Below, one piece after another: positions 25,244 to 34,851 of a stretch of 64,000 bases of DNA. How positions within the stretch are numbered: the stretch's first letter is position 1; each line of letters begins with the position of its first letter. The stretch lies in the NCBI GenBank assembly GCA_025699005.1, contig JAILWI010000005.1:62001-126000 (forward strand), read 5' to 3'. Made by a program: the position numbers and the translations under genes. This DNA comes from Chloroflexota bacterium. Lineage in GTDB: Bacteria; Chloroflexota; Limnocylindria; QHBO01. The notes below the pieces were generated by a model that was not told the origin of the DNA, ran no database searches, and saw only the letters and a list, made by a program, of their open reading frames with translations.

Positions 25244-25621
25244 TCATGGGTGCCGTCGGTGCGCGACGGCGACGGCCACCGCCATCTCGCGCTCGTGAGA
25301 GATCGAGACGCTGACCTCGTCGAGGTCCAGCGCCTCGGCGCGGCGGGCCGCACGGTCGTGGAGGTAGACCTGTGGTGCCCCGGCCCGGTTCGGGAGGATC
25401 TCGATCTCGCGCCACCCGACCCCGCGCACGCCAAGGCCGAGAACCTTGCTGATCGCCTCCTTCGCGGCCCAGCGGCCCGCGATCCGCTCCGTTCGCCGCC
25501 CGCAGTAGCGCTGCTCGTGCTCCGTCAGCACACGAAGCCGAAATCGATCGGGAAACTTGCCGAGGACCGCACGGATGCGGTGGATGTCGATCAGGTCGAT
25601 CCCGATCTCGTGACGGCTCAT
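25244..25621 (-). CDS. acpS: Holo-[acyl-carrier-protein] synthase
   Basis: Transfers 4'-phosphopantetheine from CoA to ACP. The 125-residue protein has the Mg2+-binding start EIGIDLIDIHRIR (Asp9 conserved) and RWAAKEAISKVLGLGVRG with the conserved Glu and Lys, and the C-terminal VSVSISHE. The ATG at 25621 lacks an obvious ribosome-binding site but fits the family N-terminus; the longer frame upstream overlaps glmS. It lies 16 nt after glmS. Confidence 0.94.
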   Translation of the reverse strand: MSRHEIGIDLIDIHRIRAVLGKFPDRFRLRVLTEHEQRYCGRRTERIAGRWAAKEAISKVLGLGVRGVGWREIEILPNRAGAPQVYLHDRAARRAEALDLDEVSVSISHEREMAVAVAVAHRRHP

Positions 25622-25637
25622 GGGCGAGGTCTGGCCG

Positions 25638-27467
25638 CTATTCGACGGTGACGGACTTGGCCAGGTTTCGGGGCTGGTCGACGTCGGTGCCGCGCGCGAC
25701 CGCGACCTCGTAGGCCAGGAGCTGGAGCGGCAGCACGGCGATGACCGGGCTGATCGGCTCGGGGACCTCGGGCACGTAGAGGACGTCATCGGCATAGCGA
25801 TCGATCTGGTCGTCGCCCTCCGTGGCGACCGCGATCACCGGCGCGGACCGGGCGCGCGCCTCGGCGACGTTGCTAACGACCTTCTCGTAGGTCTCACCCT
25901 GGGTGGCGATCGCCAGCAGTGGCGTCTCGGGATCGAGCAGGGCGATCGGCCCGTGCTTGAGCTCCCCGGCGGCGTAGCCCTCGGCGTGAACGTAGCTCAG
26001 CTCCTTGAGCTTGAGAGCACCCTCCATGGCGATCGGGAACCCGACGCCACGGCCGATGAAGATGAAGTCGCGTGCGCCGGCGAAGCGTCGTGCCAGCTTC
26101 TTGACCTGAGGGCCGAGCTTGAGGGTCTCGGCTGCCAGGCGTGGCAGGCTGCGGAGCGAGCGCCCGAAGGTTCGGAGGCGATTGACCGTCATGGTGCCGC
26201 GCAGACCCGCGAGATGGAGCGCGATCATCTGGAGCACGAGCACCTGGGTGACGAACGCCTTCGTGCTGGCGACCGCGATCTCGGGTCCTGCCTGGAGATA
26301 GCAGACCGCATCGGCCTCGCGCGTGATCGCGCTGCCGACGACGTTGGTCACGACGATCACCGCCGCGCCACGCTCCTGCGCCAGCCGGAGCGGCGCCAGG
26401 GTGTCGGCCGTCTCACCGCTCTGGCTGACGCCGATGACGAGCGTGTTGCGATCGATCGGGGGCGGGCTGTACCGCATCTCGGACCCCACCTGCATGGTGG
26501 CGGGGATGCCGACCCATCCCTGGATGAGATATGCGGCGACATGGGCCGCATAGCTGGCGGTCCCACAGCCCACGACGTAGACGCGCTCGATCTCACGCAG
26601 CCGATCGTTGAGCTCGTCGAGCTCGGACAGGGTCACGGTCCCGTCGCCGTCGACGCGGCCCCGGAGGCACTCCTGGATGGCGTGGGGCTGCTCGTAGATC
26701 TCCTTCAGCGTGAAGTGCGCGAATCCGCCCTTCTCCGCCGCGTCGATGCTCCAGTGGATCTCGGTCGTGTCGCGCTGCACCTCGGTCCCATCGAGCGCCA
26801 GGATGCGGGTACCCGTGGGCGTCACATCGGCAATGTCGCCTTCGTGGAGGATGACGACGTTCTTCGTGTGCTCGAGGATGGCCGGCACGTCGCTGGCCAG
26901 GAAGCCCTCCCCGTCGCCGAGCCCAACGATGAGCGGCACGTTCATGCGGGCGCCGACGATCCGGTCCGGATGGTCGGTGTGCATGACGCCGATGGCGTAC
27001 GCCCCACGGACGTCGTTGAGCGCGCGGCGCACGGCTTCCACGAGGTCCCCGGTGTACTTGGACTCGATGAGGTGCGCCAGGACCTCGGTATCGGTCTCGG
27101 ACGAGAACGCGTGACCCTCGGCGCTCAGCCGCTGCTTGATCTCGAGGTAGTTCTCGATGATCCCGTTGTGGATCAGCGCCAGCTTGCCGGTGCAATCGGC
27201 ATGCGGATGGGCGTTCGTGTCGTTCGGCCGCCCGTGGGTCGCCCACCGCGTGTGGCCGATGCCGGGTCGGCCGGCGGGCGCGTCGCCGTTGAGATGCTCG
27301 GTCAGGTTGGTGAGCTTGCCGGCCTTCTTCTCGATGAAGACCTCGCCGTTGTCGGTGAGCAGGGCGATGCCTGCGGAGTCGTAGCCCCGGTACTCGAGAC
27401 GCCGCAGCCCCTCGAGCAGGATGGGTGCCGCGTCACGCGGCCCGACGTACCCGACGATGCCGCACAT
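25638..27467 (-). CDS. glmS: Glutamine-fructose-6-phosphate aminotransferase
   Basis: Makes glucosamine-6-P from fructose-6-P and glutamine, the entry to amino-sugar synthesis. The N-terminal glutaminase begins MCGIVGYVG with the nucleophilic Cys2, followed by GRPGIGHTRWATHG; two SIS domains follow (GCGTASYAAHVAAYLIQ, GVSQSGETADT, PLLAIATQGETYEKV) and the protein ends LAKSVTVE. Length (609) is normal. It lies 10 nt after glmM. No glmS ribozyme-like leader is possible in such a short spacer. Confidence 0.97.
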   Translation of the reverse strand: MCGIVGYVGPRDAAPILLEGLRRLEYRGYDSAGIALLTDNGEVFIEKKAGKLTNLTEHLNGDAPAGRPGIGHTRWATHGRPNDTNAHPHADCTGKLALIHNGIIENYLEIKQRLSAEGHAFSSETDTEVLAHLIESKYTGDLVEAVRRALNDVRGAYAIGVMHTDHPDRIVGARMNVPLIVGLGDGEGFLASDVPAILEHTKNVVILHEGDIADVTPTGTRILALDGTEVQRDTTEIHWSIDAAEKGGFAHFTLKEIYEQPHAIQECLRGRVDGDGTVTLSELDELNDRLREIERVYVVGCGTASYAAHVAAYLIQGWVGIPATMQVGSEMRYSPPPIDRNTLVIGVSQSGETADTLAPLRLAQERGAAVIVVTNVVGSAITREADAVCYLQAGPEIAVASTKAFVTQVLVLQMIALHLAGLRGTMTVNRLRTFGRSLRSLPRLAAETLKLGPQVKKLARRFAGARDFIFIGRGVGFPIAMEGALKLKELSYVHAEGYAAGELKHGPIALLDPETPLLAIATQGETYEKVVSNVAEARARSAPVIAVATEGDDQIDRYADDVLYVPEVPEPISPVIAVLPLQLLAYEVAVARGTDVDQPRNLAKSVTVE

Positions 27468-27477
27468 GTGGGTCTCC

Positions 27478-28800
27478 TCAGTTCAATCGTGCCTCGGCGA
27501 GCGTCGCGAGCTCGCGGGCGATGCGTTCGATCTCCGCGCCGTCGTCCCCCTCGACCATGATCCTGATCTTGGGCTCGGTGCCCGACGGTCGAACCAGGAC
27601 CCTGCCACGGCTCCCCATGTGCGCGGTGGCGCGCTGGACGGCCTCGGCGAACTCAGCCTCCTGCTGCCATTCGTTCCGGCGGCTCGCCGCGGAGTTTATC
27701 ACCACCTGTGGCAACCTCGGAATCCCGGAGGCGAGCTCGGACAGCGGACGACCGGCCGCTCGCACCGCCCGCACGAGCTCGATCCCGGTCAGGATGCCGT
27801 CGCCGGTCGATGCGCGGTCGCGGAAGATGATGTGACCGGACTGCTCCCCGCCCAACACGGCGTCCTCCCGTTCCATTGCCTGGAACACGTGCCGGTCCCC
27901 GACCGGGGTGCGCACGATGCGGCCACCGGCGTCGGTCACGACGCGTTCCAGGCCGCCGTTCGTCATGACGGTCACGACGAGCGTTCCGTTGCGGAGCGTC
28001 CCGTCACGCAGCCGGGCGAGGGCGCAGATGCCCATGATCGTGTCGCCGTCCACGAGGTTCCCGAGCTCGTCGACCGCGATGAGCCGGTCCGCGTCCCCGT
28101 CGAACGCCAGGCCGATGTCGAGGCCGGCGGCGGCGACCGTCTCGGCCAGGCGCTCGGGGTGGGTCGAGCCACACGCCTCGTTGATGTTCGTGCCATCGGG
28201 CGATGCGAAGAGGACGGTCACCTCGGCACCCATCGAGCGGAACAGATCCGGGGCGATGCCGCTGGCGGATCCGTTCGCGCAGTCGATCCCCAGCTTCAGC
28301 CCGGCGAACGCGTCGCCGGCGATCTCCACGAGGTGGCGCTGATACGCGAGCACGGGCGCCTCGGCGACGCGTACCCTCCCGAGCATCCCGTTCGGGCGAT
28401 GCTCGATCTCGCTCGGGTCGTCGATGAGCCGTTCGAGCTCGTGCTCGACGTCATCCTCGACCTTCCTGCCGTCCGCGACCACCTTCAGTCCGTTGTCGTG
28501 GGCCGGGTTGTGCGAGGCCGAGACCATGATGCCCGGCGCGTGGAGCGCATCGGTGGCATGGACGAGGCACGGGGTCGTGACGATCCCGAGGTCGGTGACG
28601 TCCGCGCCGGAGGAGGTGAGTCCCGCGGTGAGCGCCGCGCCCAGCATCTCGCCGGAACGACGGGGGTCTCGGCCGATGAGCACGGGCCCGCGGCCGCCGA
28701 AGTGATGGCCGACGGCCCGGCCGAGCGCGAGCGCGAGATCGGCCGTGACCTCCGTCCCGACCTCTCCACGGATGCCGTCGGTCCCGAACCGTCCTGTCAT
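27478..28800 (-). CDS. glmM: Phosphoglucosamine mutase
   Basis: Converts GlcN-6-P to GlcN-1-P. It starts FGTDGIRGEVG, has the phosphoserine loop VSASHNPAHDNGLK (Ser96), the Mg2+ loop AFDGDADRLIAVD, the sugar loop GGEQSGHIIF and the phosphate loop VRPSGTEPKIRIMVEG. The ATG follows the cdaR stop directly. In Firmicutes GlmM binds and inhibits CdaA; the cdaA-cdaR-glmM order here suggests the same control. Confidence 0.97.
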   Translation of the reverse strand: MTGRFGTDGIRGEVGTEVTADLALALGRAVGHHFGGRGPVLIGRDPRRSGEMLGAALTAGLTSSGADVTDLGIVTTPCLVHATDALHAPGIMVSASHNPAHDNGLKVVADGRKVEDDVEHELERLIDDPSEIEHRPNGMLGRVRVAEAPVLAYQRHLVEIAGDAFAGLKLGIDCANGSASGIAPDLFRSMGAEVTVLFASPDGTNINEACGSTHPERLAETVAAAGLDIGLAFDGDADRLIAVDELGNLVDGDTIMGICALARLRDGTLRNGTLVVTVMTNGGLERVVTDAGGRIVRTPVGDRHVFQAMEREDAVLGGEQSGHIIFRDRASTGDGILTGIELVRAVRAAGRPLSELASGIPRLPQVVINSAASRRNEWQQEAEFAEAVQRATAHMGSRGRVLVRPSGTEPKIRIMVEGDDGAEIERIARELATLAEARLN

Positions 28801-30048
28801 CTACGGGGCCGGCGTCGGCGTCGGGGCGGGCGTCGCCGGGGCCTGGATGGTGACGGCGATCGTGCCGGGCGAGATGCTCAGCAGCTGGACGCCCTCGGGC
28901 AGTCCGGCGATCACGGGTTCGAGGTCGTAGGTGCCGGGGGCGAGGCCGCCGACGTTGAGGATCGGCGTCACCGCGCCGGCCGACAGCCCGGACAGCGTGT
29001 CTCCCGGACCGCTCAGCGTCACGGTGAGCTGGTCGAGCGACGGCAGGCACGCATTGTCCCCAGACCCCTGGCACACGACCCCGACGACGAACGAGCGACT
29101 CGAGACGGATGGCACGATCGTGGCGTCGACCGTCACCGATGACCCCTCCGACGACTCGGCCAGCTGGACGTCCTCGCCGAGCACGAGTGAGGTCTCGAAT
29201 GACTGATTCCCCGAAACACCGTCGATGGTGAGCGGCTCGGTGAGCACCTCGTCGATATCGGCCAGCACCTCCGGCAGGCCGCGCAGGGTGACGACCGACG
29301 GGTTCACGGAGAGGGACTCGAGCGCGAACCCGGGCGCGGGCGTCCCGCTGATGTCCGGCCGCACCGGCACGGTCTTGTTCGTCTCGGTGGCCTCGACGTC
29401 GATCTGCACCGATACCGTGCCGGGCTCGATCTCCAGGCGTCCGCCGTCGATCGGCTGCCCCTCCACGTCGACCGCCACGAGCTCGACCGGCTCGTTGAAG
29501 TCGATCCCCGATGCGCTGACGCTCACGAAGGCGACGGCCCGGCTCACGCGTCGCACGGTCGACGCCGGCCCGCGCACCTCGGCCGTCTCGTGGCTCAGCA
29601 CCGGCTCGCTGATCTCGAGCCCCTCGGGCACGCGGTTCGTGTCGACCTCGACCGGGACCGTCCGGACGTCGATCTGGTCGACCTCGACCCTCACCGTCGA
29701 TGGCGTCACCGTGAGAACCTCGACATCGTCGGTCAGCGCCGTGACCTGGACGTCGAGCACCTGCGGCTCGGGCGCGCGGTCGAGGTCGTAGTCGGCCAGG
29801 TCCACCGTCGCCACGAAGGCCTCGGCCACGACGCCGCCGGCAGCCTCGTTCGTGGTCCGATAGCGGACCTCGACGAAGCCCAGGTCGCCGCTCAGGACGA
29901 AGGTATCGGTGGGCGCGTTCACCTGGTCGACCCGGACCTGGATCGTGGCATCCGAGAACGAGTCCGAGAACACGAGGCCCGTGTAGAGGACGGTCGCCAG
30001 CAGAACTGCCGACAGCTTGAGGTGCCAGTTGCGCGTCAGGAATCTCAT
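28801..30048 (-). CDS. cdaR: YbbR/CdaR-like c-di-AMP cyclase regulator
   Basis: A membrane-anchored regulator of CdaA: one N-terminal helix (residues 10-28, after WHLKLSAVL) and several YbbR-type beta domains outside the membrane, for example TVRVEVDQIDVRTVPVEVDTN and VSVQIDVEATETNKTVPVRPDISG. At 415 residues it probably holds four repeats. The C-terminus is a Thr/Pro/Ala tail (TPAPTPTPAP). The insertion with two cysteines (VVCQGSGDNACLP) could form a disulphide outside the cell. The gene is 1 nt from cdaA and glmM on either side. Confidence 0.92.
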   Translation of the reverse strand: MRFLTRNWHLKLSAVLLATVLYTGLVFSDSFSDATIQVRVDQVNAPTDTFVLSGDLGFVEVRYRTTNEAAGGVVAEAFVATVDLADYDLDRAPEPQVLDVQVTALTDDVEVLTVTPSTVRVEVDQIDVRTVPVEVDTNRVPEGLEISEPVLSHETAEVRGPASTVRRVSRAVAFVSVSASGIDFNEPVELVAVDVEGQPIDGGRLEIEPGTVSVQIDVEATETNKTVPVRPDISGTPAPGFALESLSVNPSVVTLRGLPEVLADIDEVLTEPLTIDGVSGNQSFETSLVLGEDVQLAESSEGSSVTVDATIVPSVSSRSFVVGVVCQGSGDNACLPSLDQLTVTLSGPGDTLSGLSAGAVTPILNVGGLAPGTYDLEPVIAGLPEGVQLLSISPGTIAVTIQAPATPAPTPTPAP

Positions 30049-30049
30049 G

Positions 30050-30985
30050 TCAGCGGCGGGCCGCGCGTCCGTCGGCCGCGGTCGGAACGACGCGCGCGTC
30101 GGGATCGATCGGCTCTTCCTTCTCCGGTGCGTCCTGCCCGATCTGCCAGCGGCCCTCGAGCGAGCGGCGCAGGAACGGCACCGCGCGCCGTGGCGCCTGC
30201 GGGCGAATGAGGTTGAAGATGCGGCGGCGGAGATGCTCCTCGGTCAGGTTTCGCTCGATGCGGCCGCGGACGACGAGCGAGATCGATCCGGTCTCCTCGC
30301 TCACCACGACGACGACCGCATCGGTCTGCTCGCTGATTCCGATGGCGGCGCGATGCCGTGTGCCGTAGCGCTCGGAGTCGAGCACGTTCTGGCTGAGCGG
30401 GAGAAGCACGCCGGCGGAGGTGATCTGCTCGCCGGAGATGATCACCGCGCCATCGTGCAGCGCGGTGCCGCGGTAGAAGATCGTGACCAGGAGCTCGGCG
30501 CGCAGATCGGCGTGCACCGGCACGCCGGACTCGGACGCAAGGTCCTGGAGGCCGGTCTCGCGCTCGAGGGCGATCAGGGCACCATGGCGTGACCCGGCCA
30601 GGATCCGCGCGGCGCGGCTGATCTCGCGCGCCACGCGCTCGGCGCTCGCGACCTCGGTGCTCACGAAGAAGCGGTTCACGGATCCGATGCGGCCGATCTG
30701 CTCGAGCGCGCGCCGCAGCTCCGGCTGGAACACGACGACGACCGCGAAGAGGCCGACGACCGCCGCCGTCTCCATGAGCCGGCGCAGCAGGTCGAAGCCG
30801 AACAGGAGCGCCGCGAGGTAGACGAGGTACAGGATCGACAGGCCGATGACGATTCGGACGGCCCGGGTGCCCCGAATGAGGATGAAGAGCCAGTAGATGA
30901 CGAACGCCACCAGCCCGATGTCGATGATCGACGTCGGCCTGCCACGGAGATAGGTCTCGAAGAAGTCGCGGATCGCGTCGATCAC
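30050..30985 (-). CDS. cdaA: Diadenylate cyclase CdaA
   Basis: Makes c-di-AMP, which controls osmolyte and K+ uptake. Three N-terminal membrane helices (within 18-86) precede a DisA_N domain with the catalytic motifs ALHDGAVII (DGA 178-180) and GTRHRAAIGISE (RHR 210-212). The C-terminus adds about 35 charged residues. Start is GTG 30985. It heads the cdaA-cdaR-glmM-glmS-acpS-nnrD-alr cluster and probably the following cassette. Confidence 0.96.
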   Translation of the reverse strand: MIDAIRDFFETYLRGRPTSIIDIGLVAFVIYWLFILIRGTRAVRIVIGLSILYLVYLAALLFGFDLLRRLMETAAVVGLFAVVVVFQPELRRALEQIGRIGSVNRFFVSTEVASAERVAREISRAARILAGSRHGALIALERETGLQDLASESGVPVHADLRAELLVTIFYRGTALHDGAVIISGEQITSAGVLLPLSQNVLDSERYGTRHRAAIGISEQTDAVVVVVSEETGSISLVVRGRIERNLTEEHLRRRIFNLIRPQAPRRAVPFLRRSLEGRWQIGQDAPEKEEPIDPDARVVPTAADGRAARR

Positions 30986-31025
30986 GAGGGCAGTTTGGCC
31001 TGCGTAGCAGTCTGGAGGAGCCTCG

Positions 31026-31031
31026 ATGATA
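31026..31031 (-). promoter_or_regulatory. Putative -10 element of the cdaA operon
   Basis: TATCAT (5 of 6) on the minus strand lies 5 nt after the rpsI terminator hairpin and about 40 nt before the cdaA GTG. The -35 region would fall inside the hairpin, and no good hexamer is seen there. Confidence 0.4.
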
Positions 31032-31036
31032 CCAAA

Positions 31037-31062
31037 GAGCCCCGGCCGATCGGCCGGGGCTC
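31037..31062 (-). terminator. Terminator of the ribosomal supercluster
   Basis: A perfect 26-nt palindrome (13-bp arms, beginning GAGCCCCGG and ending CCGGGGCTC) lies 25 nt after the rpsI stop, followed on the minus strand by TTTGG. It is a strong GC hairpin with a short T run. Confidence 0.8.
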
Positions 31063-31087
31063 CCAGATGTGTCGCTCGCTGCGCGGG

Positions 31088-31480
31088 TCAGCGCTTCGTG
31101 TACTGCGGCGCCTTGCGGGCCCGCTTCAGGCCGTACTTCTTGCGCTCCTTGGCCCGCGGGTCGCGGGTCAGCAGGCCCGCCTCACGCAGCGCGCGGCGCG
31201 CATCCGGGTGGGCGGCGAGCAGCGCACGGGCGATACCGTGGCGGATGGCGCCGACCTGGCCCGAGACGCCGCCGCCGGCGACGAGCACGCTCGCCGAGTA
31301 GCGACCCTCGGTCTCGGTGACGCGGAACGGCAGGAGCATGTTCCCGTCACGCGCCACGCCGCCGAAGTAGTCGGCCGCGGGCTTGCCGTTGACGATGATG
31401 CTGCCGTCGCCGGGAAGCAGACGCACGCGGGCGACCGCGGTCTTGCGCCGTCCCGTGCCATAGACGTAATTCGTGCTCAC
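31088..31480 (-). CDS. rpsI: 30S ribosomal protein S9
   Basis: 130 residues, the usual length. Begins [17 protein letters not shown] and ends with the highly basic [14 protein letters not shown] tail whose last Arg contacts P-site tRNA in the family. It follows rplM by 16 nt, the normal L13-S9 pair, and is the last gene of the supercluster. Confidence 0.97.
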   Translation of the reverse strand: MSTNYVYGTGRRKTAVARVRLLPGDGSIIVNGKPAADYFGGVARDGNMLLPFRVTETEGRYSASVLVAGGGVSGQVGAIRHGIARALLAAHPDARRALREAGLLTRDPRAKERKKYGLKRARKAPQYTKR

Positions 31481-31496
31481 GGATCGTCCTTCCTCG

Positions 31497-31925
31497 TTAC
31501 AGCTCGACAGCGGTCGGCTGCTGGGCCTGGTGCGGATGATCCGCGCCGCTGTAGACCTTCAGCTTCTTGAACATCGCTCGACCGAGGCGGTTCTGGGGCA
31601 GCATGCCCTTCACCGCGCGCTCGATGACGAGCTCCGGCTTCCGCTCGAGGAGCGTGCCGAGCGACTCCTCGCGGAGGCCACCCGGGTAGTTGGAGTGACG
31701 GAAGTAGCTTTTCTGGCGGAGCTTGTCGCCGGTGACGCGGATCTTTCCCGCATTGAGGACGACAACGTGGTCACCGGTGTCGAGGTGCGGCGTGTAGATC
31801 GGCTTGTGCTTCCCCTCGAGCAGCGTGGCAATCCGCGTCGCCAGCCTGCCCAGGGTCTGGTCGGTCGCATCGACGACCCACCAGCTGCGCTCGATCTCAC
31901 TCGCCTTGACGGCGTAGGTCTTCAC
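31497..31925 (-). CDS. rplM: 50S ribosomal protein L13
   Basis: 142 residues. Family landmarks: [56 protein letters not shown]-type region and [16 protein letters not shown]. The ATG overlaps the truA stop by 4 nt (ATGA), so the L13-S9 pair is coupled to truA. Confidence 0.97.
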   Translation of the reverse strand: MKTYAVKASEIERSWWVVDATDQTLGRLATRIATLLEGKHKPIYTPHLDTGDHVVVLNAGKIRVTGDKLRQKSYFRHSNYPGGLREESLGTLLERKPELVIERAVKGMLPQNRLGRAMFKKLKVYSGADHPHQAQQPTAVEL

Positions 31926-32764
31926 GTTGCGAACTCTCCGGCTTCCGTTGGTCCTTCGCGGCGCTCCACCTGGTGCGCCGATGATTCGTTGTTCGATTTC
32001 GTGGCTGATCGGTAGATGACGCGCTCGAGGGTCAGTCCCCGCGGTGGGGCTGCCCGCCCGTGGAGGGCGCGGGATCCGGTCTCGAGAACGCCGTCGACGG
32101 CTGATGGGTCGAGCCGGCCCTTTCCCACCTCGATGAGGAGGGCGGCCAGGCTGCGCACCATGCGCCGCAGGAAGGCGTTCGCCGTGATGCGGATGTCGAC
32201 CCGGCTCCCCCGATGCGTGATCCGGATCTCGCTCACTCGCCGGACCGTATGGCCCCGCGCGTCCGCCCCGAGTGCGGCGAAGTCGCGCTCACCGAGCATG
32301 CGGGCGGCGGCCGCCCGCATGGCGTGGACGTCGAGCGTCTCGTCGATCTCCAGCGTCCGATGCCGTTCGAGTGGGTGTCGCGCGCCGTCCATGAGGATTC
32401 GGTAGCGGTAGATCCGCCACTGAGCCTCGCGCCGCGGATCGAAACCCGCAGCGACGGCACGGAGCGAGCGCACGGACAGGTCGCCCGGCAACGCGGCGTT
32501 CAGCCGGCGCTCGAGCTCGGGCAGCCCACCGGCGCGCGCGATCTCGCCCGTCCAGCAGAATGCCGCGACCTGGCCGGTGGCATGCACCCCGGCATCGGTT
32601 CGCCCGGCGAGCCTGACTCTCGTCCGCTCGCCGATCAGCCTGTTAAGCGCCTCCTCCAGCTCTCCCTGCACGGTCCGAGCGTTCGGCTGGACCTGCGAGC
32701 CGGCGAAGGCCGTCCCGTCGTACTCGATGATCGCGCGTGCGCATCGCTGCGCGGCGACGGCCAT
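31922..32764 (-). CDS. truA: tRNA pseudouridine(38-40) synthase TruA
   Basis: Isomerises U38-40 in tRNA anticodon stems. The catalytic Asp lies in [15 protein letters not shown] (about residue 57); [21 protein letters not shown] and [21 protein letters not shown] also mark the family. The C-terminus adds about 25 hydrophilic residues. It lies 32 nt after rplQ; rplQ-truA-rplM-rpsI is a common order in Gram-positive-like genomes. Confidence 0.95.
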   Translation of the reverse strand: MAVAAQRCARAIIEYDGTAFAGSQVQPNARTVQGELEEALNRLIGERTRVRLAGRTDAGVHATGQVAAFCWTGEIARAGGLPELERRLNAALPGDLSVRSLRAVAAGFDPRREAQWRIYRYRILMDGARHPLERHRTLEIDETLDVHAMRAAAARMLGERDFAALGADARGHTVRRVSEIRITHRGSRVDIRITANAFLRRMVRSLAALLIEVGKGRLDPSAVDGVLETGSRALHGRAAPPRGLTLERVIYRSATKSNNESSAHQVERREGPTEAGEFAT

Positions 32765-32796
32765 CGGGTACGTGTCGGTATTGAGTGCGCCCGTCC

Positions 32797-33150
32797 TCAG
32801 ACGAGCTCGATCTGAACCATCGAGGCCGCGTCACCCGGACGCTGCCCCAGCTTGACGATGCGCGTGTAGCCCGAGCTCCGGTCGGCGTACTTCCCGGCCA
32901 GCTCGGACATGAGCTTCTCCACGATGAGCGGCTCGTGCGGCATCTTGCTCACGAGCTGGCGGCGCGCGTGGAGGTCACCTCGCTTCGCGAGCGTGATCAT
33001 GCCGTCCACCATGCCGCGGACCTCCTTGGCCTTGGCCTCGGTGGTCTTGACCTTCTCGTATCGGATGATCGCCACGGCGAGATTGCCGAGCATCGACACC
33101 CGATGGGCGTGCGTTCGACTGAGCTTGCGCCCGGCGATGCGGTGCGGCAT
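32797..33150 (-). CDS. rplQ: 50S ribosomal protein L17
   Basis: 117 residues. Starts HRIAGRKLSRTHAHRVSMLGNLAVAII and contains KVKTTEAKAKEVRGMVDGMITLAKRGDLHARRQ-type helices typical of L17; ends GDAASMVQIELV. It follows rpoA by 4 nt. Confidence 0.97.
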   Translation of the reverse strand: MPHRIAGRKLSRTHAHRVSMLGNLAVAIIRYEKVKTTEAKAKEVRGMVDGMITLAKRGDLHARRQLVSKMPHEPLIVEKLMSELAGKYADRSSGYTRIVKLGQRPGDAASMVQIELV

Positions 33151-33154
33151 GTGC

Positions 33155-34192
33155 CTAGGACTCCCGGTCCAGCTCGGCCGCAGCGGCCTCGTCGAGCTCG
33201 GCCGAAGCCGGAAGATCCGACTCGTCGCTGCTCATCGAGGTCGCCTCGGGGGTGATGAAGCCACGAAGCGCCAGGCGCTCCTTGAGCTCGTCGAGGCTCT
33301 TCTGGCCGAAGTTGCGCATGCGCAGGAACTCGTCGTCGCTGAGCGAGAGGACCTGGCCGATCTTCGTGATGCTGTTGCGCTTGAGGCTGTTGTAGGCCCG
33401 CATCGGCAGATCGAGCTCCTCGATCGGCGCGTCGAGCAGGTTCGCGCTCGGGGCGCTCGGCGCCGCCGACTCGGTGCTCGCGGCCGACGTCCGGCCGATC
33501 TCCGTGAAGCGGGTGAACTCCCGGACGAGGATCTCGGCCGCCTGGCTCAGCGCCGACTCGGCGGTCGTCGTGCCATCGGTCTCGATCTCGAGCGTGAGCT
33601 TGTCGTAGTTCGTCATCTGACCGACGCGGGTCTTCTCGACCTGGTAGTTCACGCGGCGAACCGGTGAGAAGATCGCGTCGACCGGGACCACGCCGATCGG
33701 CATGTCCTCGGTGTGCTCGGCCGGCCGGTAGCCGGTGCCAGCCTCGACGGTCAGGTCCATCTCGATCGAGCCGGAGTCGGAGTCGAGGGTGAGGAGCACG
33801 AGCTCCGGGTTCACGATCTCGACGTCGGCCGACTCGGCGATGTCGGCGGCGGTGACCGGGCCGGCACCTCGCTTCACGAGCTTCAGCGTGACCGCATGCC
33901 GCGCGAACGAGCGCAGCCGCAGCTTCTTCACGTTGAGCACGATCTGGGTGACGTCCTCCTTGACGTTCTCGATCGTGCTGAACTCGTGGAAGACGCCGTT
34001 GATCTGGATGCTCGTGACGGCGGCACCGTCGAGCGAGCTGAGGAGGACACGCCGCAGGCCGTTGCCGAGCGTCATGCCATACCCCTCCTGGAGGGGCGTG
34101 ACCTCGAAGCGGCTCAGGTTGCCCTCCGCATGCACCTCCTCGATGTGCGGGTCGGGCGCCTGTGGCTGCTGGGGAGTTTCGAGTTCGATCAT
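33155..34192 (-). CDS. rpoA: RNA polymerase subunit alpha
   Basis: 345 residues. The N-terminal domain (to about 235) assembles beta and beta', with GYGMTLGNGLRRVLLSSLDGAAV as the dimer region. The C-terminal domain (about 265-325) has LPMRAYNSLKRNSITKIGQVL and LRMRNFGQKSLDELKERL; the Arg and Asn of RAYN correspond to the DNA-contacting pair of E. coli alpha. A Ser/Ala-rich linker (TSAASTESAAPSAPSA) joins the domains. Normal place between rpsD and rplQ. Confidence 0.97.
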   Translation of the reverse strand: MIELETPQQPQAPDPHIEEVHAEGNLSRFEVTPLQEGYGMTLGNGLRRVLLSSLDGAAVTSIQINGVFHEFSTIENVKEDVTQIVLNVKKLRLRSFARHAVTLKLVKRGAGPVTAADIAESADVEIVNPELVLLTLDSDSGSIEMDLTVEAGTGYRPAEHTEDMPIGVVPVDAIFSPVRRVNYQVEKTRVGQMTNYDKLTLEIETDGTTTAESALSQAAEILVREFTRFTEIGRTSAASTESAAPSAPSANLLDAPIEELDLPMRAYNSLKRNSITKIGQVLSLSDDEFLRMRNFGQKSLDELKERLALRGFITPEATSMSSDESDLPASAELDEAAAAELDRES

Positions 34193-34207
34193 GAAAGGGT
34201 CAGGCTC

Positions 34208-34834
34208 CTAGCGCGAGTAGTACTCGACGACGAGCTGCTCGTTGAATTCGAGCGGCATCTGCTCGCGCGCCGGTTCTGCGAGGACGGTTCCGGAGAGCTT
34301 CGACGGATCGACGCTGACCCACTCGGGGATCTGCGCCGCCTTCATCGTCTCGGGGGCGACCTTGAAGTACTCGCGGCCGCGGCGGCTGTCGCGGACCTCG
34401 ATGCGGTCGCCGACCTTCACGCCGAAGCTCGGAACATTGGTGGGGCGGCCATTGACAGCGAAGTGGCCGTGGCTGACGAGCTGTCGAGCCTGGGCACGGC
34501 TCGATGCGAAGCCCATCCGGAAGACGACGTTGTCGAGGCGCATCTCGAGCATCCGGAGGAGGTTCTCCCCGGTCATGCCCTTGTGCTGCTCGGCCTTTTC
34601 GAAGTAGTTGCGGAACTGGCGCTCGAGCACGGAGTAGCTCTTGCGGACCTTCTGCTTCTCACGCAGCTGGAGCCCGTACTCGCTCACCTTGCGGCGGCGC
34701 ATGGTGTTCATGCCGGGCGGCGTGCTGCGGCGCTCGAAGGCGCACTTGCGGCTGTAGCAGCGGCTGCCCTTGAGGAAGAGCTTCAGGCCCTCCCGGCGGC
34801 AGATGCGGCAGACCGCGTCGTTGTAACGTGCCAT
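34208..34834 (-). CDS. rpsD: 30S ribosomal protein S4, zinc-binding form
   Basis: 208 residues. The N-terminus carries a zinc site C9, C12, C26, C31 (C-x2-C-x13-C-x4-C), so this is the C+ form. The S4 RNA-binding domain contains [28 protein letters not shown]4 also nucleates 30S assembly. It ends [13 protein letters not shown], as usual. Confidence 0.97.
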   Translation of the reverse strand: MARYNDAVCRICRREGLKLFLKGSRCYSRKCAFERRSTPPGMNTMRRRKVSEYGLQLREKQKVRKSYSVLERQFRNYFEKAEQHKGMTGENLLRMLEMRLDNVVFRMGFASSRAQARQLVSHGHFAVNGRPTNVPSFGVKVGDRIEVRDSRRGREYFKVAPETMKAAQIPEWVSVDPSKLSGTVLAEPAREQMPLEFNEQLVVEYYSR

Positions 34835-34851
34835 GTCGGTTCAGTCCCCTC

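Noticed and set aside
27468-27477. A glmS ribozyme before glmS
   Set aside because: Only 10 nt separate glmM and glmS; the ribozyme needs far more.
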